Assembly: GCF_000716535.1 (NCBI RefSeq)
Contig: NZ_JNWV01000079.1
Location: forward strand, 1 to 24,095
Direction: 5' to 3'
Origin: Streptomyces flaveolus
GTDB taxonomy: Bacteria; Actinomycetota; Actinomycetes; Streptomycetales; Streptomycetaceae
DNA length: 24,095 nucleotides
How positions within the stretch are numbered: the first letter of the stretch is position 1; each line of letters opens with the position of its first letter. Below the pieces are notes generated by a model, which saw only the letters and a program-made list of their open reading frames with translations, had not been told where the DNA came from and did not search any database. The translations under genes were made by a program, and so were the position numbers. Shown piece by piece: positions 7,832-15,141 of this stretch.

Positions 7832-7903
7832 ACATCACCCGTGCGGGTCGCCGGCGTCGGAAGCCGTCGGCGGCCCGCCCGTCTGCCAGGGAGGCAGTCC
7901 AGC

Positions 7904-8170
7904 ATGTCCACCACCCTCAAGGGCGCCCCCGCGCCCACCCGCGGCCGGCGCCCGTCCCGGGCGCCGGTCACCGCAGCGCAGGCCTTCGGCATCAGCGTCT
8001 TCCCCCTCCTTGGCGCAGGTCTGGCCGCTACCGGCATGCCGGTGCGTGACGTGCTCGTCCTCCTCGCCGGGTGCGGGACGATCGGCGCCGCCGTCTACGC
8101 CGTCGGCGGGAGCGGCCGTCTGCTGCTGCAGGCCTTCGCGGCGGCGCTGAACGCCGCCGCCCGCCGGTAG
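7904..8170 (+). CDS. Small two-segment membrane protein
   Basis: 88 residues from ATG 7904, with GGGAGG about 10 nt upstream. A basic, Pro/Ala-rich cytoplasmic N-terminus (about residues 1-26) is followed by two hydrophobic segments, about 28-45 (AFGISVFPLLGAGLAA) and 50-70 (VLVLLAGCGTIGAAVYAVGG), and a short amphipathic tail. I do not recognise a family. The next gene starts 16 bp downstream with its own GGGGAGG, so the two form a likely operon. A membrane partner next to an HTH/nuclease-like protein is the only functional hint. Confidence 0.7.
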   Translation: MSTTLKGAPAPTRGRRPSRAPVTAAQAFGISVFPLLGAGLAATGMPVRDVLVLLAGCGTIGAAVYAVGGSGRLLLQAFAAALNAAARR

Positions 8171-8186
8171 GGGGAGGTTAACGACC

Positions 8187-9212
8187 ATGCGTGTGGTCCG
8201 AACCGCCCCCGCCGGCTCGCCTGGTGCCGCTCTGGGCTCGATGCTGGAGAACCTGCGGCAGCGGGCCCAGCTCACCTTCGCCGAGCTCGCCGAGCGCACC
8301 GCCGCGCTCGGCGATCCGGCCCTGGCCGTCTCGGCCGCCACCCTCAAGCGCGCGGCCGGCGGTCACGCCCTGCCGAAGGAAACCACCGTCGTGGCGTATG
8401 TGCGCGGCTGCGGCGCTACCCCGCAGCAGGAGCAGGAGGCGCTTCAGCTGTGGAGACAGGCCCGAGCCAAGGACCGCGGCGTCCTGCGCCAACTCCACGC
8501 TCCCGGGGTCGACAACATCCGCACCCGCCAGGACTTCACCGCCGCACTCGCAGCCGTCTACGAGAGCGCCGGGGCACCACCGCTGCGCACCGTCCAGCAG
8601 CGTGCCGGCACGGTCCCGCAGCCGAATGGGGTCCACAGCAAGCGTGAGGTGTTCCTGCTTCCCCTCGGAACCCTCTTCCGGATCGTCCACCGGAAGGTCA
8701 AGCTCCCCGCCTGGACCCACTGCGAGGCCTTCCTGCGGGGCTGCGGTGTCACCGGCCAGCGCACGCTCGCCCAGTGGCAGAAGGCGTGGCGTCGGGCCTC
8801 CACGGGTCCCGTCACGGCGGCTGAAGGCGCGCAGCAGCAGGTGCGAACCAGAGAGCAGCTCCGCCGTTTCATTCAGGCGACCCCGACGGGTGACTCCGCC
8901 CTTGACCGCCGGACGCACTACACGTTTACGCCGCTTCTGCGTGATTCCCAGCCGGACATCGCCTTCGATCTCTACCGGGAGCTGATGGGTCCTGCGCGGC
9001 GCAACGGCCTCGCATCCGACACCGGGGCCGATGCCATCCTCGTATCCGGCGACGGCTCCGTACAGCTCCTGCAGATCAAGTCCAACGCTGCACGGCCGTC
9101 TGGGTCGAACGGGCGTGGGAAGCGGCCTCAGGGAAGGGCTCCCCTTCGTGCGGCGGAGGGGTGGCAGGAACCGCGCAGGGCCCACCGGCCTGGTGGGGGC
9201 CAAAGCGGGTGA
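8187..9212 (+). CDS. HTH protein with truncated Mrr-like nuclease motif
   Basis: 341 codons from ATG 8187 (GGGGAGG upstream). Residues 11-95 form an XRE-type helix-turn-helix of the kind common in Streptomyces (SMLENLRQRAQLTFAELAER, then a recognition-helix region with ATLKRAAGG). Residues about 155-205 look like a second, diverged copy (FLLPLGTLFRIVHRKVKLP, followed by CEAFLRGCGV and WQKAWRRA). The C-terminal part holds D282 in TGADAILV and Q296-I-K298 in LLQIKS, the D...QxK signature of Mrr-type endonucleases. Directly after QIKS the sequence loses protein-like character: the last 43 codons are Arg/Gly/Pro-rich. The domain is therefore probably cut at about 9085 by a rearrangement and unlikely to be active. 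Function is inferred from motifs only. Confidence 0.7.
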   Translation: MRVVRTAPAGSPGAALGSMLENLRQRAQLTFAELAERTAALGDPALAVSAATLKRAAGGHALPKETTVVAYVRGCGATPQQEQEALQLWRQARAKDRGVLRQLHAPGVDNIRTRQDFTAALAAVYESAGAPPLRTVQQRAGTVPQPNGVHSKREVFLLPLGTLFRIVHRKVKLPAWTHCEAFLRGCGVTGQRTLAQWQKAWRRASTGPVTAAEGAQQQVRTREQLRRFIQATPTGDSALDRRTHYTFTPLLRDSQPDIAFDLYRELMGPARRNGLASDTGADAILVSGDGSVQLLQIKSNAARPSGSNGRGKRPQGRAPLRAAEGWQEPRRAHRPGGGQSG

Positions 9213-9213
9213 G

Positions 9214-9637
9214 GCAGGACCGGTCACCGTCAGGGACCGCTGCGCGTGTCGGTGCGACCGGTCCAGTCGCGCCGTGCTGCCACGCCCACTCGGCTCTGTG
9301 AGCGGGCGGGGCGGTGCCTGCCCCAGGACGGCGGGTAAGGCGTCCTCGGCCGTCCAGTCCCCGTCGAAGAGGACAGCGAACAGGCGTACGTGGTTGTCGG
9401 GGAGGTGGCCGGAGCGGTGCCGGTGGCGGGTCTTGGCCAGCATCTGGTCCTCTGCCTCCCCGCCATCGACATCAGCCCGCCCAGCGCGTGCGGGCTGGTG
9501 GTCGACATGACGCGGGCGGCGACCAGGTCCTCACGAACGGCGGCATCCAGGGAGGAGACGATCACCATGTGCTCGCCGTGACCGTCCGCCCGCCAGGCCA
9601 GCGCGGTCTGCGCCGCCAGGTCCAGCGTGGGCACCAC
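9214..9637 (-). pseudogene. Superfamily 2 helicase-like gene remnant
   Basis: From 9637 leftward the minus strand encodes VPTLDLAAQTALAWRADGH followed by EHMVIVSSLDAAVRED and a Ser/Thr-rich stretch, which resembles motif Ia (PTxxLxxQ) and the following strand of superfamily 2 helicases found in Streptomyces accessory DNA. The Walker A part that should lie upstream is absent: the IS630 element begins 3 bp away. Near 9467 the plausible frame shifts (one G missing in a G-run would rejoin it) into a stretch reading HLPDNHVRLFAVLFDGDW, then PLTEPS at about 9300. Beyond that I see nothing recognisable down to 9213. The helicase label is moderate and the fragment cannot be functional. Confidence 0.45.
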
Positions 9638-9639
9638 TA

Positions 9640-9664
9640 CTGACCTTTGCGGCGTGTTGTCGTT
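9640..9664 (+). repeat. IS630 left terminal inverted repeat
   Basis: Begins CTGACCTTTGCGGCGTG and matches the reverse complement of 10611-10635 at 18 of 25 positions. It is preceded by TA. Confidence 0.8.
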
Positions 9665-9704
9665 GAGGGCTGACGATGGGTGATCGTTGCGGTATGCCGG
9701 TTGT

Positions 9705-10638
9705 GTGAGATATCCGCAGGGTGGTGGGCTGACGCCTGAACGGCAGGCGTTTCGCGAGCGGATCCGGCTGGAGGCCGCGGAGCGATTCGCTGCTGCTTGA
9801 GCAGGAGCTCGCCAAGGGGCCGGTCGCGCACGGCTGGCCGGACCAGACGTGGACGCTGGCGCGGATCAAGACGCTGATCGGGCGCCGGTTCCACAAGAGC
9901 ATGACGCTGTCGGCGATCGCGAAGATGCTGCACCGGCACGGCTTCAGCCACCAGGTCCCAGCCCGCCGGGCCATCGAGCGCGACGAGCAGGCCGTAGCGG
10001 GCTGGGTGAAGGAGACCTGGCCCGCAGGCGGAAGGTCCGTGGCGGCGCTCGAGGCCTGGCTGTGCTTCGAAGACGAAGCCGGCTTCTCGATGACGCCGCC
10101 CACCGCACGGACCTGGGCCCGGCGCGGACGCACACCCGTCATCCGGGTGAGGGGACGCTCCCAGCGCCGCTTCTGGGTCGCCGCTCTGGCCTGCTACAAA
10201 CACGGAGAACGCTCACGGCTGATCTACCGGCCCAAGCGGCATGGCGATCACAAGCGCGGCGGCAGACGCAGTTTCACCTGGACCGACTACCGCGACCTGC
10301 TCATCGCCGCGCACCAGCAGCTCGGCGCACCCATTGTGCTCGTGTGGGACAACCTCAACGTCCACAAGGACCGCCGACTACGGCAGTTCATCGACACCCA
10401 CGACTGGATCACCTGCTACTTCCTGCCGGCCTACGCCCCCGACCTCAACCCCGTCGAGGATACCTGGTCACTGCTGCGGCGCAGCAGCCAGGCCAACACC
10501 GCCTTCACCGACCCCGACCACCTCATCCGCACGCTCCGACACGGCCTCCGCCAGATCCAGTACCGCAGCAACCTCATCGACGGCTGCCTCACCGAAACCG
10601 GACTCACATTGACGACATCACGGCAACAACGTCAGTAA
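9705..10638 (+). pseudogene. IS630-family transposase, internally deleted and out of frame
   Basis: A GTG at 9705 starts VRYPQGGGLTPERQAFRERI and stops at TGA 9798. The main body continues in another frame from about 9781 (SDSLLLEQELAKGPVAHGWP) through an in-frame ATG at 9901 to the stop at 10636. The body keeps the DDE triad: Asp at 10072 (CFEDEAGFS), Asp at 10348 (VWDNLNVHK) and Glu at 10456 (APDLNPVED). From my knowledge of close Streptomyces relatives, about 45-50 residues holding the HTH should lie between the two pieces, so a deletion joined them near 9785 and also shifted the frame. The 245-residue product from ATG 9901 would keep the catalytic core but lack terminal-repeat binding, so autonomous transposition is unlikely. 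Confidence 0.8.
10611..10635 (-). repeat. IS630 right terminal inverted repeat
   Basis: Reverse complement begins CTGACGTTGTTGCCGTG. It is followed by TA, which also supplies the first two bases of the transposase stop codon (TAA at 10636-10638). Confidence 0.8.
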
Positions 10639-10782
10639 CAGGCTCAGGCCCACCGCCACGTGGTCGAGGCCAAGCTCAACGAGAGCCGCCGGGTGAAGAA
10701 GCAGATCAGAGCCCACAACCGCGCCAACTCCTACAGCGACTGGATCGAGTCGATCGTCCTGAGCCGACTGACCGGCGGCTGA
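10639..10782 (+). pseudogene. C-terminal fragment of a phage-like protein
   Basis: Immediately after the IS630 target TA an open frame encodes 47 residues, highly charged and helical (HVVEAKLNESRRVKKQIRAH, then NRANSYSDWIESIVLSRL), ending at TGA 10780. It has no start codon of its own near the beginning and reads like the tail of a longer protein whose 5' part was lost at the IS630 junction. Its place just before a holin-like gene and an endolysin suggests a phage late-region protein. I cannot name the family. Confidence 0.55.
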
Positions 10783-10796
10783 CACAAGAAGGTCTG

Positions 10797-11120
10797 ATGC
10801 TCTACGCCCTCGCTCTGTACGTCCTGCTGGGCGTCGGCCTGGCCGCCTCGGTCTGGTTCCTCGTCCTGCACCATCCCCGGCATCCGTTCCGGATCACCGA
10901 GGTCAACTCCTCCGGCTGGGTCATCATCATCGGCCTGATCTACGCCAGGTCGCTCGTGCTGCTCGGAATCCGCGGTGGCGGTGGGGCCACCGGACCCTGG
11001 TGGGACTCCGTTCTCTCCCTGGGCCTCCTGACGGCCACCACGGCCCTCCTCCTGGTCCAGTTCCTCTCCTATCTCCGGTACCTGCGGGACCACCCCGAGG
11101 ACCCGCCCACGGCCCCCTGA
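10797..11120 (+). CDS. Holin-like small membrane protein
   Basis: 107 residues from ATG 10797, with AAGG about 5 nt upstream and only 14 bp after the preceding fragment. Three hydrophobic segments are visible at about 3-24, 40-60 and 71-92, with a charged C-terminal tail (RYLRDHPEDPP). Small size, three membrane passes and position directly before an endolysin gene fit a phage holin, which would permeabilise the membrane and release the lysin. Sequence alone does not prove this, because holins share little similarity. The gene looks intact. Confidence 0.7.
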   Translation: MLYALALYVLLGVGLAASVWFLVLHHPRHPFRITEVNSSGWVIIIGLIYARSLVLLGIRGGGGATGPWWDSVLSLGLLTATTALLLVQFLSYLRYLRDHPEDPPTAP

Positions 11121-11133
11121 GCCGTCCCAAGCC

Positions 11134-11173
11134 GCCCCCTCCGGTCTCATCCCCCCGCCGGAGGGGGCTTTTT
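11134..11173 (+). terminator. Intrinsic terminator after holin-like gene
   Basis: An 11-bp perfect stem, GCCCCCTCCGG at 11134-11144 paired with 11158-11168, 13-nt loop, followed by five T at 11169-11173. It lies between the holin-like gene (stop 11120) and the endolysin (start 11203), so the lysin would need read-through or its own promoter in the roughly 30 bp that remain. Confidence 0.88.
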
Positions 11174-11202
11174 CATGCCCGCCAGACCCCCGAGGAGCCC
11201 CC

Positions 11203-11987
11203 ATGAAGCTCGTGACCCGAACCCAGCTCGGATGGCCCGCCTCGGCCGCTCCGACCCAGACCTCCACCAAGGGCGTGAAGGTCCACTACGAGGGGACCGA
11301 GGTCTCCACCAAGCTCCTCACGGATCACGCCGCGTGCATCGCGGAGTGGCAGGCCATACGCAAGAGCCACCTGGCCAACCGAAGGAGCACTACGCCGATA
11401 TCGCGTACAACTACGGCGCCTGCCCGCACGGCTACCTCCTGGAGGGCCGGGGCATCGGCAAGCGCACCGGGGCCAACGGCAACCAGCCCTTGAACGTGGC
11501 GCACTACGCCATCGTGGGCCTGGTGGGCTCCTCCGGCCTGACCGAGCCCACGGACGAGATGCTGGGTGCGATCCGGGACGGGATCGAGCTGCTCCGCCAG
11601 CACGGCGCTGGGGACGAGATCCTGGGACACCGGGACGGGTACGCGACCGAGTGCCCCGGCGGTCCGCTCTACGCCTGGGTGAAGAAGGGCGCTCCCCGGC
11701 CCAAGGGCATCGAGCCGGCCGACCCTCCGGCGAAGCAGTACCAGCCCTTCCCGGGGGCCGCCTGGTTCACGATGGGCCGCAAGAGCCCGATCGTGGCCCG
11801 CATGCACGACCGCCTGGTGGCCGTCGGCTGCAACAGATACAAGAGCAGCGCCGACAAGGACGTCATCGGCTCCGGCGACAAGGCGTCCTACGAGGCCTGG
11901 CAGCGCAAGCTGGGCTTCACGGGCTCAGCGGCTACATGGCCTCCCGGCCGGACCACGTGGGACCTGTTGAGAGTCCCGGCGTCCTAA
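11203..11987 (+). pseudogene. PGRP/amidase-type phage endolysin, frameshifted
   Basis: Starts at ATG 11203 after a GAGGAG box. Residues 1-60 give the beginning of an N-acetylmuramoyl-L-alanine amidase (peptidoglycan recognition fold) with the first zinc ligand, H28 in VKVHYEG. At about 11379 one C is missing (AACCGAAGG where AACCCGAAGG would keep frame). The original frame ends at 11493, while the shifted frame carries the rest: the AYNYGACPHGYLLEGRG active-site strand, GHRDGYATECPGG with the second His and the Cys ligand, and a C-terminal cell-wall-binding domain (FPGAAWFTMGRKSPI, then YEAWQRKLGF). Corrected, it would be about 262 residues, complete at both ends. It would cleave the glycan-peptide amide bond at phage lysis. 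It is either a dead prophage gene or a one-base sequence error. Confidence 0.82.
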
Positions 11988-12051
11988 AAGCTGGTTCTGC
12001 GCGCGAAGTGTGGCACCCACAGTACGTTGGGCTGGACAGTTGGAGGGGGCC

Positions 12052-13068
12052 ATGGGCAGCGACGCCGCGTACTGGGATTGGCGAGACCAGATCTTGAAGG
12101 CCGAGGACCGGGCCAGGGGGGGCGAACCCTGCCGCGTGTGCGAGCAGCCGATACCCGCTAAGGCGCACTGGAAGCACCGGGATCGGCACGTCTGCTCGCC
12201 GCGTTGCAACCTGACCTTGAACCGGCGGCTGAACCGGCGCATCGAGCGCGGCGAGATCGAGAGGCCACCCGTGTTCACGCCTGACCCCCAGCCACCCCGG
12301 GAACCGAGAGTCTTCCGCACCCTGGCCGCGAACGCTCCTTTCCCGTACGAGATCCAGGGCTACTCTCCGAAGCCGGGTGACCTTGTTGAACGCCACGGCT
12401 CGGTCACTGTCGTCCAACGGGCCGTAGATCTTCCACAGCACGTCATCCCCTGGCAGGTCCTCCCTGGCGAGAACGGACACTGGGATCTCGACCGTGTCGC
12501 CGTCTCCATCCACGTGGCCACTGGTTCAGCTTTTTACTACGTGACGGACACCTCTTGGACCCCCACCTCTCTGATCCTTGGGTCTTTCCTGGGCCTGAAA
12601 CACCTTGGGGCCTTCGACTCCTTCGAGGCCGAAGGCGAGAGGTGGCAGTGGTATACCGAGATCATCCGCGACGTTGACACTGAAGGAAACGAGTTCACCT
12701 GGAACGCGTATGTGTGCGGCAAACAGTCCATACCTCGTCTGTGGACACCAGCCTACGTCGCCCGGTCACAACGCCTGAAGCGCGAATCCAGCGCCGCAGG
12801 TAGCTACGCGGCCCGCATGCGCAAGCTAGGTCTTGAAGGCAAGATTGAGCGGTTGGACCCGCAGGAGATCTACAAGCGTGACGGATGGGTCTGCCGAATC
12901 TGTCTGTCGCCTGTGGACCGAGGCCGGCCGTGGCCCGACATGTGGTCCCCTACTTTGGATCACAAGATCCCGCTCACCGCAGGCGGTGAGCACACGAGAG
13001 AGAACGTCCAGTTGAGTCACTGGATTTGCAACCTCCACAAGGGCGACCGATTCCTGATCGAGCCTTGA
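12052..13068 (+). CDS. HNH endonuclease with N-terminal zinc-finger-like motif
   Basis: 338 residues from ATG 12052, preceded by TGGAGGGGG. The N-terminus holds C27-R-V-C30 and C48-S-P-R-C52, a likely zinc-binding knuckle in a basic region. The centre (about 90-250) is unassigned, with an aromatic-rich stretch (WQWYTEII). The C-terminal 66 residues are a classic HNH module: C281-R-I-C284, the TLDH motif with H304, GGEHTRENVQLS with N318, and HWICNLHKGD with C326 and N327. It is predicted to be a metal-dependent DNA nicking or cutting enzyme. Such proteins are common in actinophages, either in DNA packaging or as mobile homing-type genes, and position after the lysis genes agrees. The reading frame is intact, unlike several neighbours. 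Confidence 0.87.
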   Translation: MGSDAAYWDWRDQILKAEDRARGGEPCRVCEQPIPAKAHWKHRDRHVCSPRCNLTLNRRLNRRIERGEIERPPVFTPDPQPPREPRVFRTLAANAPFPYEIQGYSPKPGDLVERHGSVTVVQRAVDLPQHVIPWQVLPGENGHWDLDRVAVSIHVATGSAFYYVTDTSWTPTSLILGSFLGLKHLGAFDSFEAEGERWQWYTEIIRDVDTEGNEFTWNAYVCGKQSIPRLWTPAYVARSQRLKRESSAAGSYAARMRKLGLEGKIERLDPQEIYKRDGWVCRICLSPVDRGRPWPDMWSPTLDHKIPLTAGGEHTRENVQLSHWICNLHKGDRFLIEP

Positions 13069-13078
13069 GAGACAGCAG

Positions 13079-13114
13079 AGCGCCCCCGAACTCCCTCGGG
13101 AGATCGGGGGCGCT
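13079..13114. terminator. Bidirectional terminator between convergent genes
   Basis: AGCGCCCCCGA at 13079-13089 pairs perfectly with TCGGGGGCGCT at 13104-13114. The spacer itself holds CTCCC/GGGAG, so the hairpin can extend inward. It sits between the HNH gene stop (13068) and the stop of the minus-strand gene at 13124, and can serve both. Confidence 0.88.
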
Positions 13115-13123
13115 TTGGTGCGT

Positions 13124-13381
13124 CTAGCTGCGGTTCCGCTGCTCCAGCTCTTCGACGTAGTTGTCCGCCGCGTTGCTGCCCTGCTTGCCGGGCGAGAGCT
13201 TCAGGATCGCCTTGTCCTTCTCGGGGTTACCGCTGAGGTACGCCTCGGTCAGGACGTACGGCAGTCCGTCCACGCGGAACCGAATGCTGCCGTCGGGATA
13301 GGCGCTGACCCGCACCTTTCGCCCGTCAGGCAGCTCGATGGGCTCGGCAACGAAGTGCGCCTTGAGGGGCTGATCAGCCAT
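13124..13381 (-). CDS. Small beta-rich hypothetical protein
   Basis: 85 residues from ATG 13381, with GGAGG 5 nt upstream; a longer in-frame start at 13432 lacks such support. The N-terminal half alternates hydrophobic and polar residues with Gly/Asp turns (VAEPIELPDGRKVRVSAYPD), which suggests a small beta-sheet fold. The C-terminal half is charged and helical (KQGSNAADNYVEELEQRNRS). No family recognised and no cysteine or membrane segment. It lies 72 bp downstream of the ancestral end of the GntR gene and in the same direction, so the two may share a transcript in the phage or plasmid-like module. Confidence 0.75.
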   Translation of the reverse strand: MADQPLKAHFVAEPIELPDGRKVRVSAYPDGSIRFRVDGLPYVLTEAYLSGNPEKDKAILKLSPGKQGSNAADNYVEELEQRNRS

Positions 13382-13453
13382 ACAGACCTCCGGGTCATAC
13401 AGGCTCGAATGAGAGCGGTCAGCGTACGCCAACTCCCCGGACTCCGGGACGGA

Positions 13454-14209
13454 TCAGCCGGAAAGCGGGATGTCGAACTCCACCACGGTCGTGTCGCCCC
13501 GGCGGACGATCGGGAAGGCGACCTACACGACCCGGCCGTCACGGGCGATGTGACGCCTCGTGTACCTGAGCACGGGCACGCCGGAGCCGATCTTCAGGGT
13601 CTTGGCCTCGTGCTCTGTCGGCCTGCCGCAGGTGAAGGCCTCCTTGATCAGGGTGACCCGGATCCCCAGGGTGGCCATCTGGGCCACCGTGCCGCCCGGC
13701 CAGGGCTCGTGGATCGGGTCCGCCACCGGGGTTCCCTCCACGTCGCTCCAGCGCACGTACGAGGTGCTCATCTGGTGGGGATGGTCGTTGTCGAAGAAGA
13801 CGAAGTGGCGGGCCAGCAGCGGCTCCCCCACCTCGCACTCGAAGAGGGATGCCAGCTCCGGTGTGGCCTCCACGCGCTCGAACTTCTTGTCGAGGCGGTA
13901 CTCGCTCCAGCCAATCTGGTGGTCCCGGGTGAACGGAGTCGAGGGGACGCCCAGCTTGTCGCGGTACCGGTCTGAGGTCAGCCGGTGGATCGGGGGCCTC
14001 TCCCGAACCCGGGTTCCGGCGCGAGCCCTTGTCTCGATCAACCCCTCGTTGCGGAGGAGCGCGAGAGCGTTGCGGATGGTCGTCTCGGACACCTCGTACG
14101 CCTCGGCGAGAGCCGGGAGCGTCGGGATCTGATCACCGATCCGGTACTCCCCTGAGTTGATGCGATTCCGCAGGTCGGCAGCGATGCGCAGGTACCCCGG
14201 CTGTTCCAT
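13454..14209 (-). pseudogene. GntR-family (UTRA) regulator with premature amber codon
   Basis: From ATG 14209 the protein opens with a winged helix-turn-helix (residues about 5-70; YLRIAADLRNRINSGEYRIG, then LAEAYEVSETTIRNALALLR), followed by a UTRA-type effector domain from about residue 90. This is the GntR/HutC layout used by KorSA-like repressors of Streptomyces integrative elements and prophages. The frame stops at TAG 13523-13525 after RHIARDGRVV. The same frame then continues VAFPIVRRGDTTVVEFDIPL SG and stops at TGA 13454, exactly the final strands expected of UTRA. A single G-to-T change (GAG to TAG) would explain it. The 228-residue product keeps DNA binding but lacks the last strands of the ligand domain, so it may be unstable or ligand-blind. 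No strong Shine-Dalgarno sequence precedes the start. Confidence 0.88.
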
Positions 14210-14296
14210 GCCCCACCACCGTTTCGAGTGATCGCCACCATTCTGCGCACACATATTGCCCGTCGGAGCTTGGTGCGCCGGTGGGTCGGCACTCGG

Positions 14297-14595
14297 TTAG
14301 AGCACCCGGACGCGCCTCAGGTCGCCAACGAGGCAGTTCCGGCCGCAGAACGTCAACGAGCCCGAACAGCATGGCAACCCTTGCGAGGCCGACGGCGCCC
14401 GCGGCCGGCCAGAATGGGTGACGCGCCCAGAACCACTGGACGAGCGCCGTTCCGATGAATGGCGCAACGGACAGGTGAGGCTCGTCGAGGGCGGCGAGCA
14501 CAGCGTATCCCAGGCCGCTGACCGCCCAGCAGGCCGCGGCCACAAGCGTCGCCTTGCTCCAGGAAACGGACCGGTTCGCTGTGGCCGCCGCTCAT
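14297..14595 (-). pseudogene. Decayed small membrane-protein gene (second of pair)
   Basis: ATG 14595 opens MSGGHSEPVR. One base later, at a TTT run near 14562, the coherent frame changes to SWSKATLVAAACWAVSGLGY, and continues with two hydrophobic segments (CWAVSGLGYAVLAALDEPH; PAAGAVGLARVAMLFGLVDV). Removing one T restores a single protein of about 95 residues. The end is also unclear: the good frame runs on past 14310 without a stop into the GntR start, while a neighbouring frame stops at 14297. No family recognised. It may belong to the spread or transfer membrane proteins often found beside such regulators, but that is a guess. Confidence 0.4.
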
Positions 14596-14921
14596 GAACG
14601 GCCCGGTCCCGACGGCGTTCCCGCCGCCGGGCGACGAAGGCAGCCAGGATCGAGCCGACTATGAGCGGCCAGGCGACCCAGCGGGTCATCTCCGCCACCC
14701 GGCCCGGCTCCCGGCCACCCATCAGGGTCACCGTTTCAACGGCGATGGAGATTCCCAGCAGGACAAAGCCCAGCCCCCCCCACAGGGACCACCCACACAG
14801 GCCCCTGGATCGGCTCCGGTGGCCGGGGCGGCCGGAGCACGGCCCAGCATCCCAGCCCCGTGCACCCCAGCCCCACGGCCACCATGAACACGTCCACGGC
14901 CCTGTCGAACACGTCGGTCAC
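14596..14921 (-). pseudogene. Decayed membrane-protein gene (first of pair)
   Basis: GTG 14921, with GGGGA just upstream, opens VTDVFDRAVDVFMVAVGLGC, then PPRPPEPIQGPVW. At a GGG run near 14793 the frame is lost; dropping one G restores WSLWGGLGFVLLGISIAVET and then MTRWVAWPLIVGSILAAFVA with a basic end (RRRERRRDRAVHERR). The corrected protein has three membrane segments and would be about 110 residues or more; its end is not clear because no stop occurs in this frame before 14297. It overlaps the start of the next gene, as expected for coupled genes. Function unknown. Confidence 0.45.
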
Positions 14922-15111
14922 TGTTCCCCGCCTCGCCATCTCACTTCCCGTGGCCCAAGAGTCAGGGGCGCCACGCCAGCATCATGACCGTCCGAGCGCG
15001 CCCTCCTCATCTGCCGGGTACGGCAGACGGCCTGCGCGCTGCTTTCCGGCATCCGGCAATGTTGGAGATTTGGCGTCGCTTCTCATGAACATCCACGAGT
15101 CTGAAGATCAC

Positions 15112-15141
15112 CGACTGTCTGGCCGAACGGGGAGACAGTCG
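15112..15141. repeat. 9-bp perfect inverted repeat, operator-like
   Basis: CGACTGTCT at 15112-15120 and AGACAGTCG at 15133-15141 with a 12-nt spacer. The spacing, near two helical turns centre to centre, would suit a dimeric repressor, but it also falls inside a possible short ORF, so its role is open. Confidence 0.5.

Larger units (their letters stand above)
7153..7903. other. Gene-free divergent region rich in inverted repeats
   Basis: No supported gene lies in these 750 bp. The stretch separates the minus-strand ATPase/nuclease operon from the plus-strand pair starting at 7904, so promoters for both directions must lie here, but I could not pick out a convincing -10/-35 pair. It contains at least five hairpin-forming sequences, listed separately, and a 15-bp direct repeat around a C/G-tract region at 7700-7800 with runs of eight G and seven C. 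Confidence 0.6.
9640..10635 (+). mobile_element. IS630-family insertion sequence
   Basis: A 996-bp element bounded by imperfect terminal inverted repeats (9640-9664 against 10611-10635, 18 of 25 positions matching, both starting CTGAC). TA dinucleotides flank it at 9638-9639 and 10636-10637, the target duplication expected for IS630/mariner-type transposition. It encodes one DDE transposase on the plus strand, with internal damage. It is somewhat shorter than I would expect for an intact relative, in line with a deletion in the 5' part of the gene. Confidence 0.88.
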
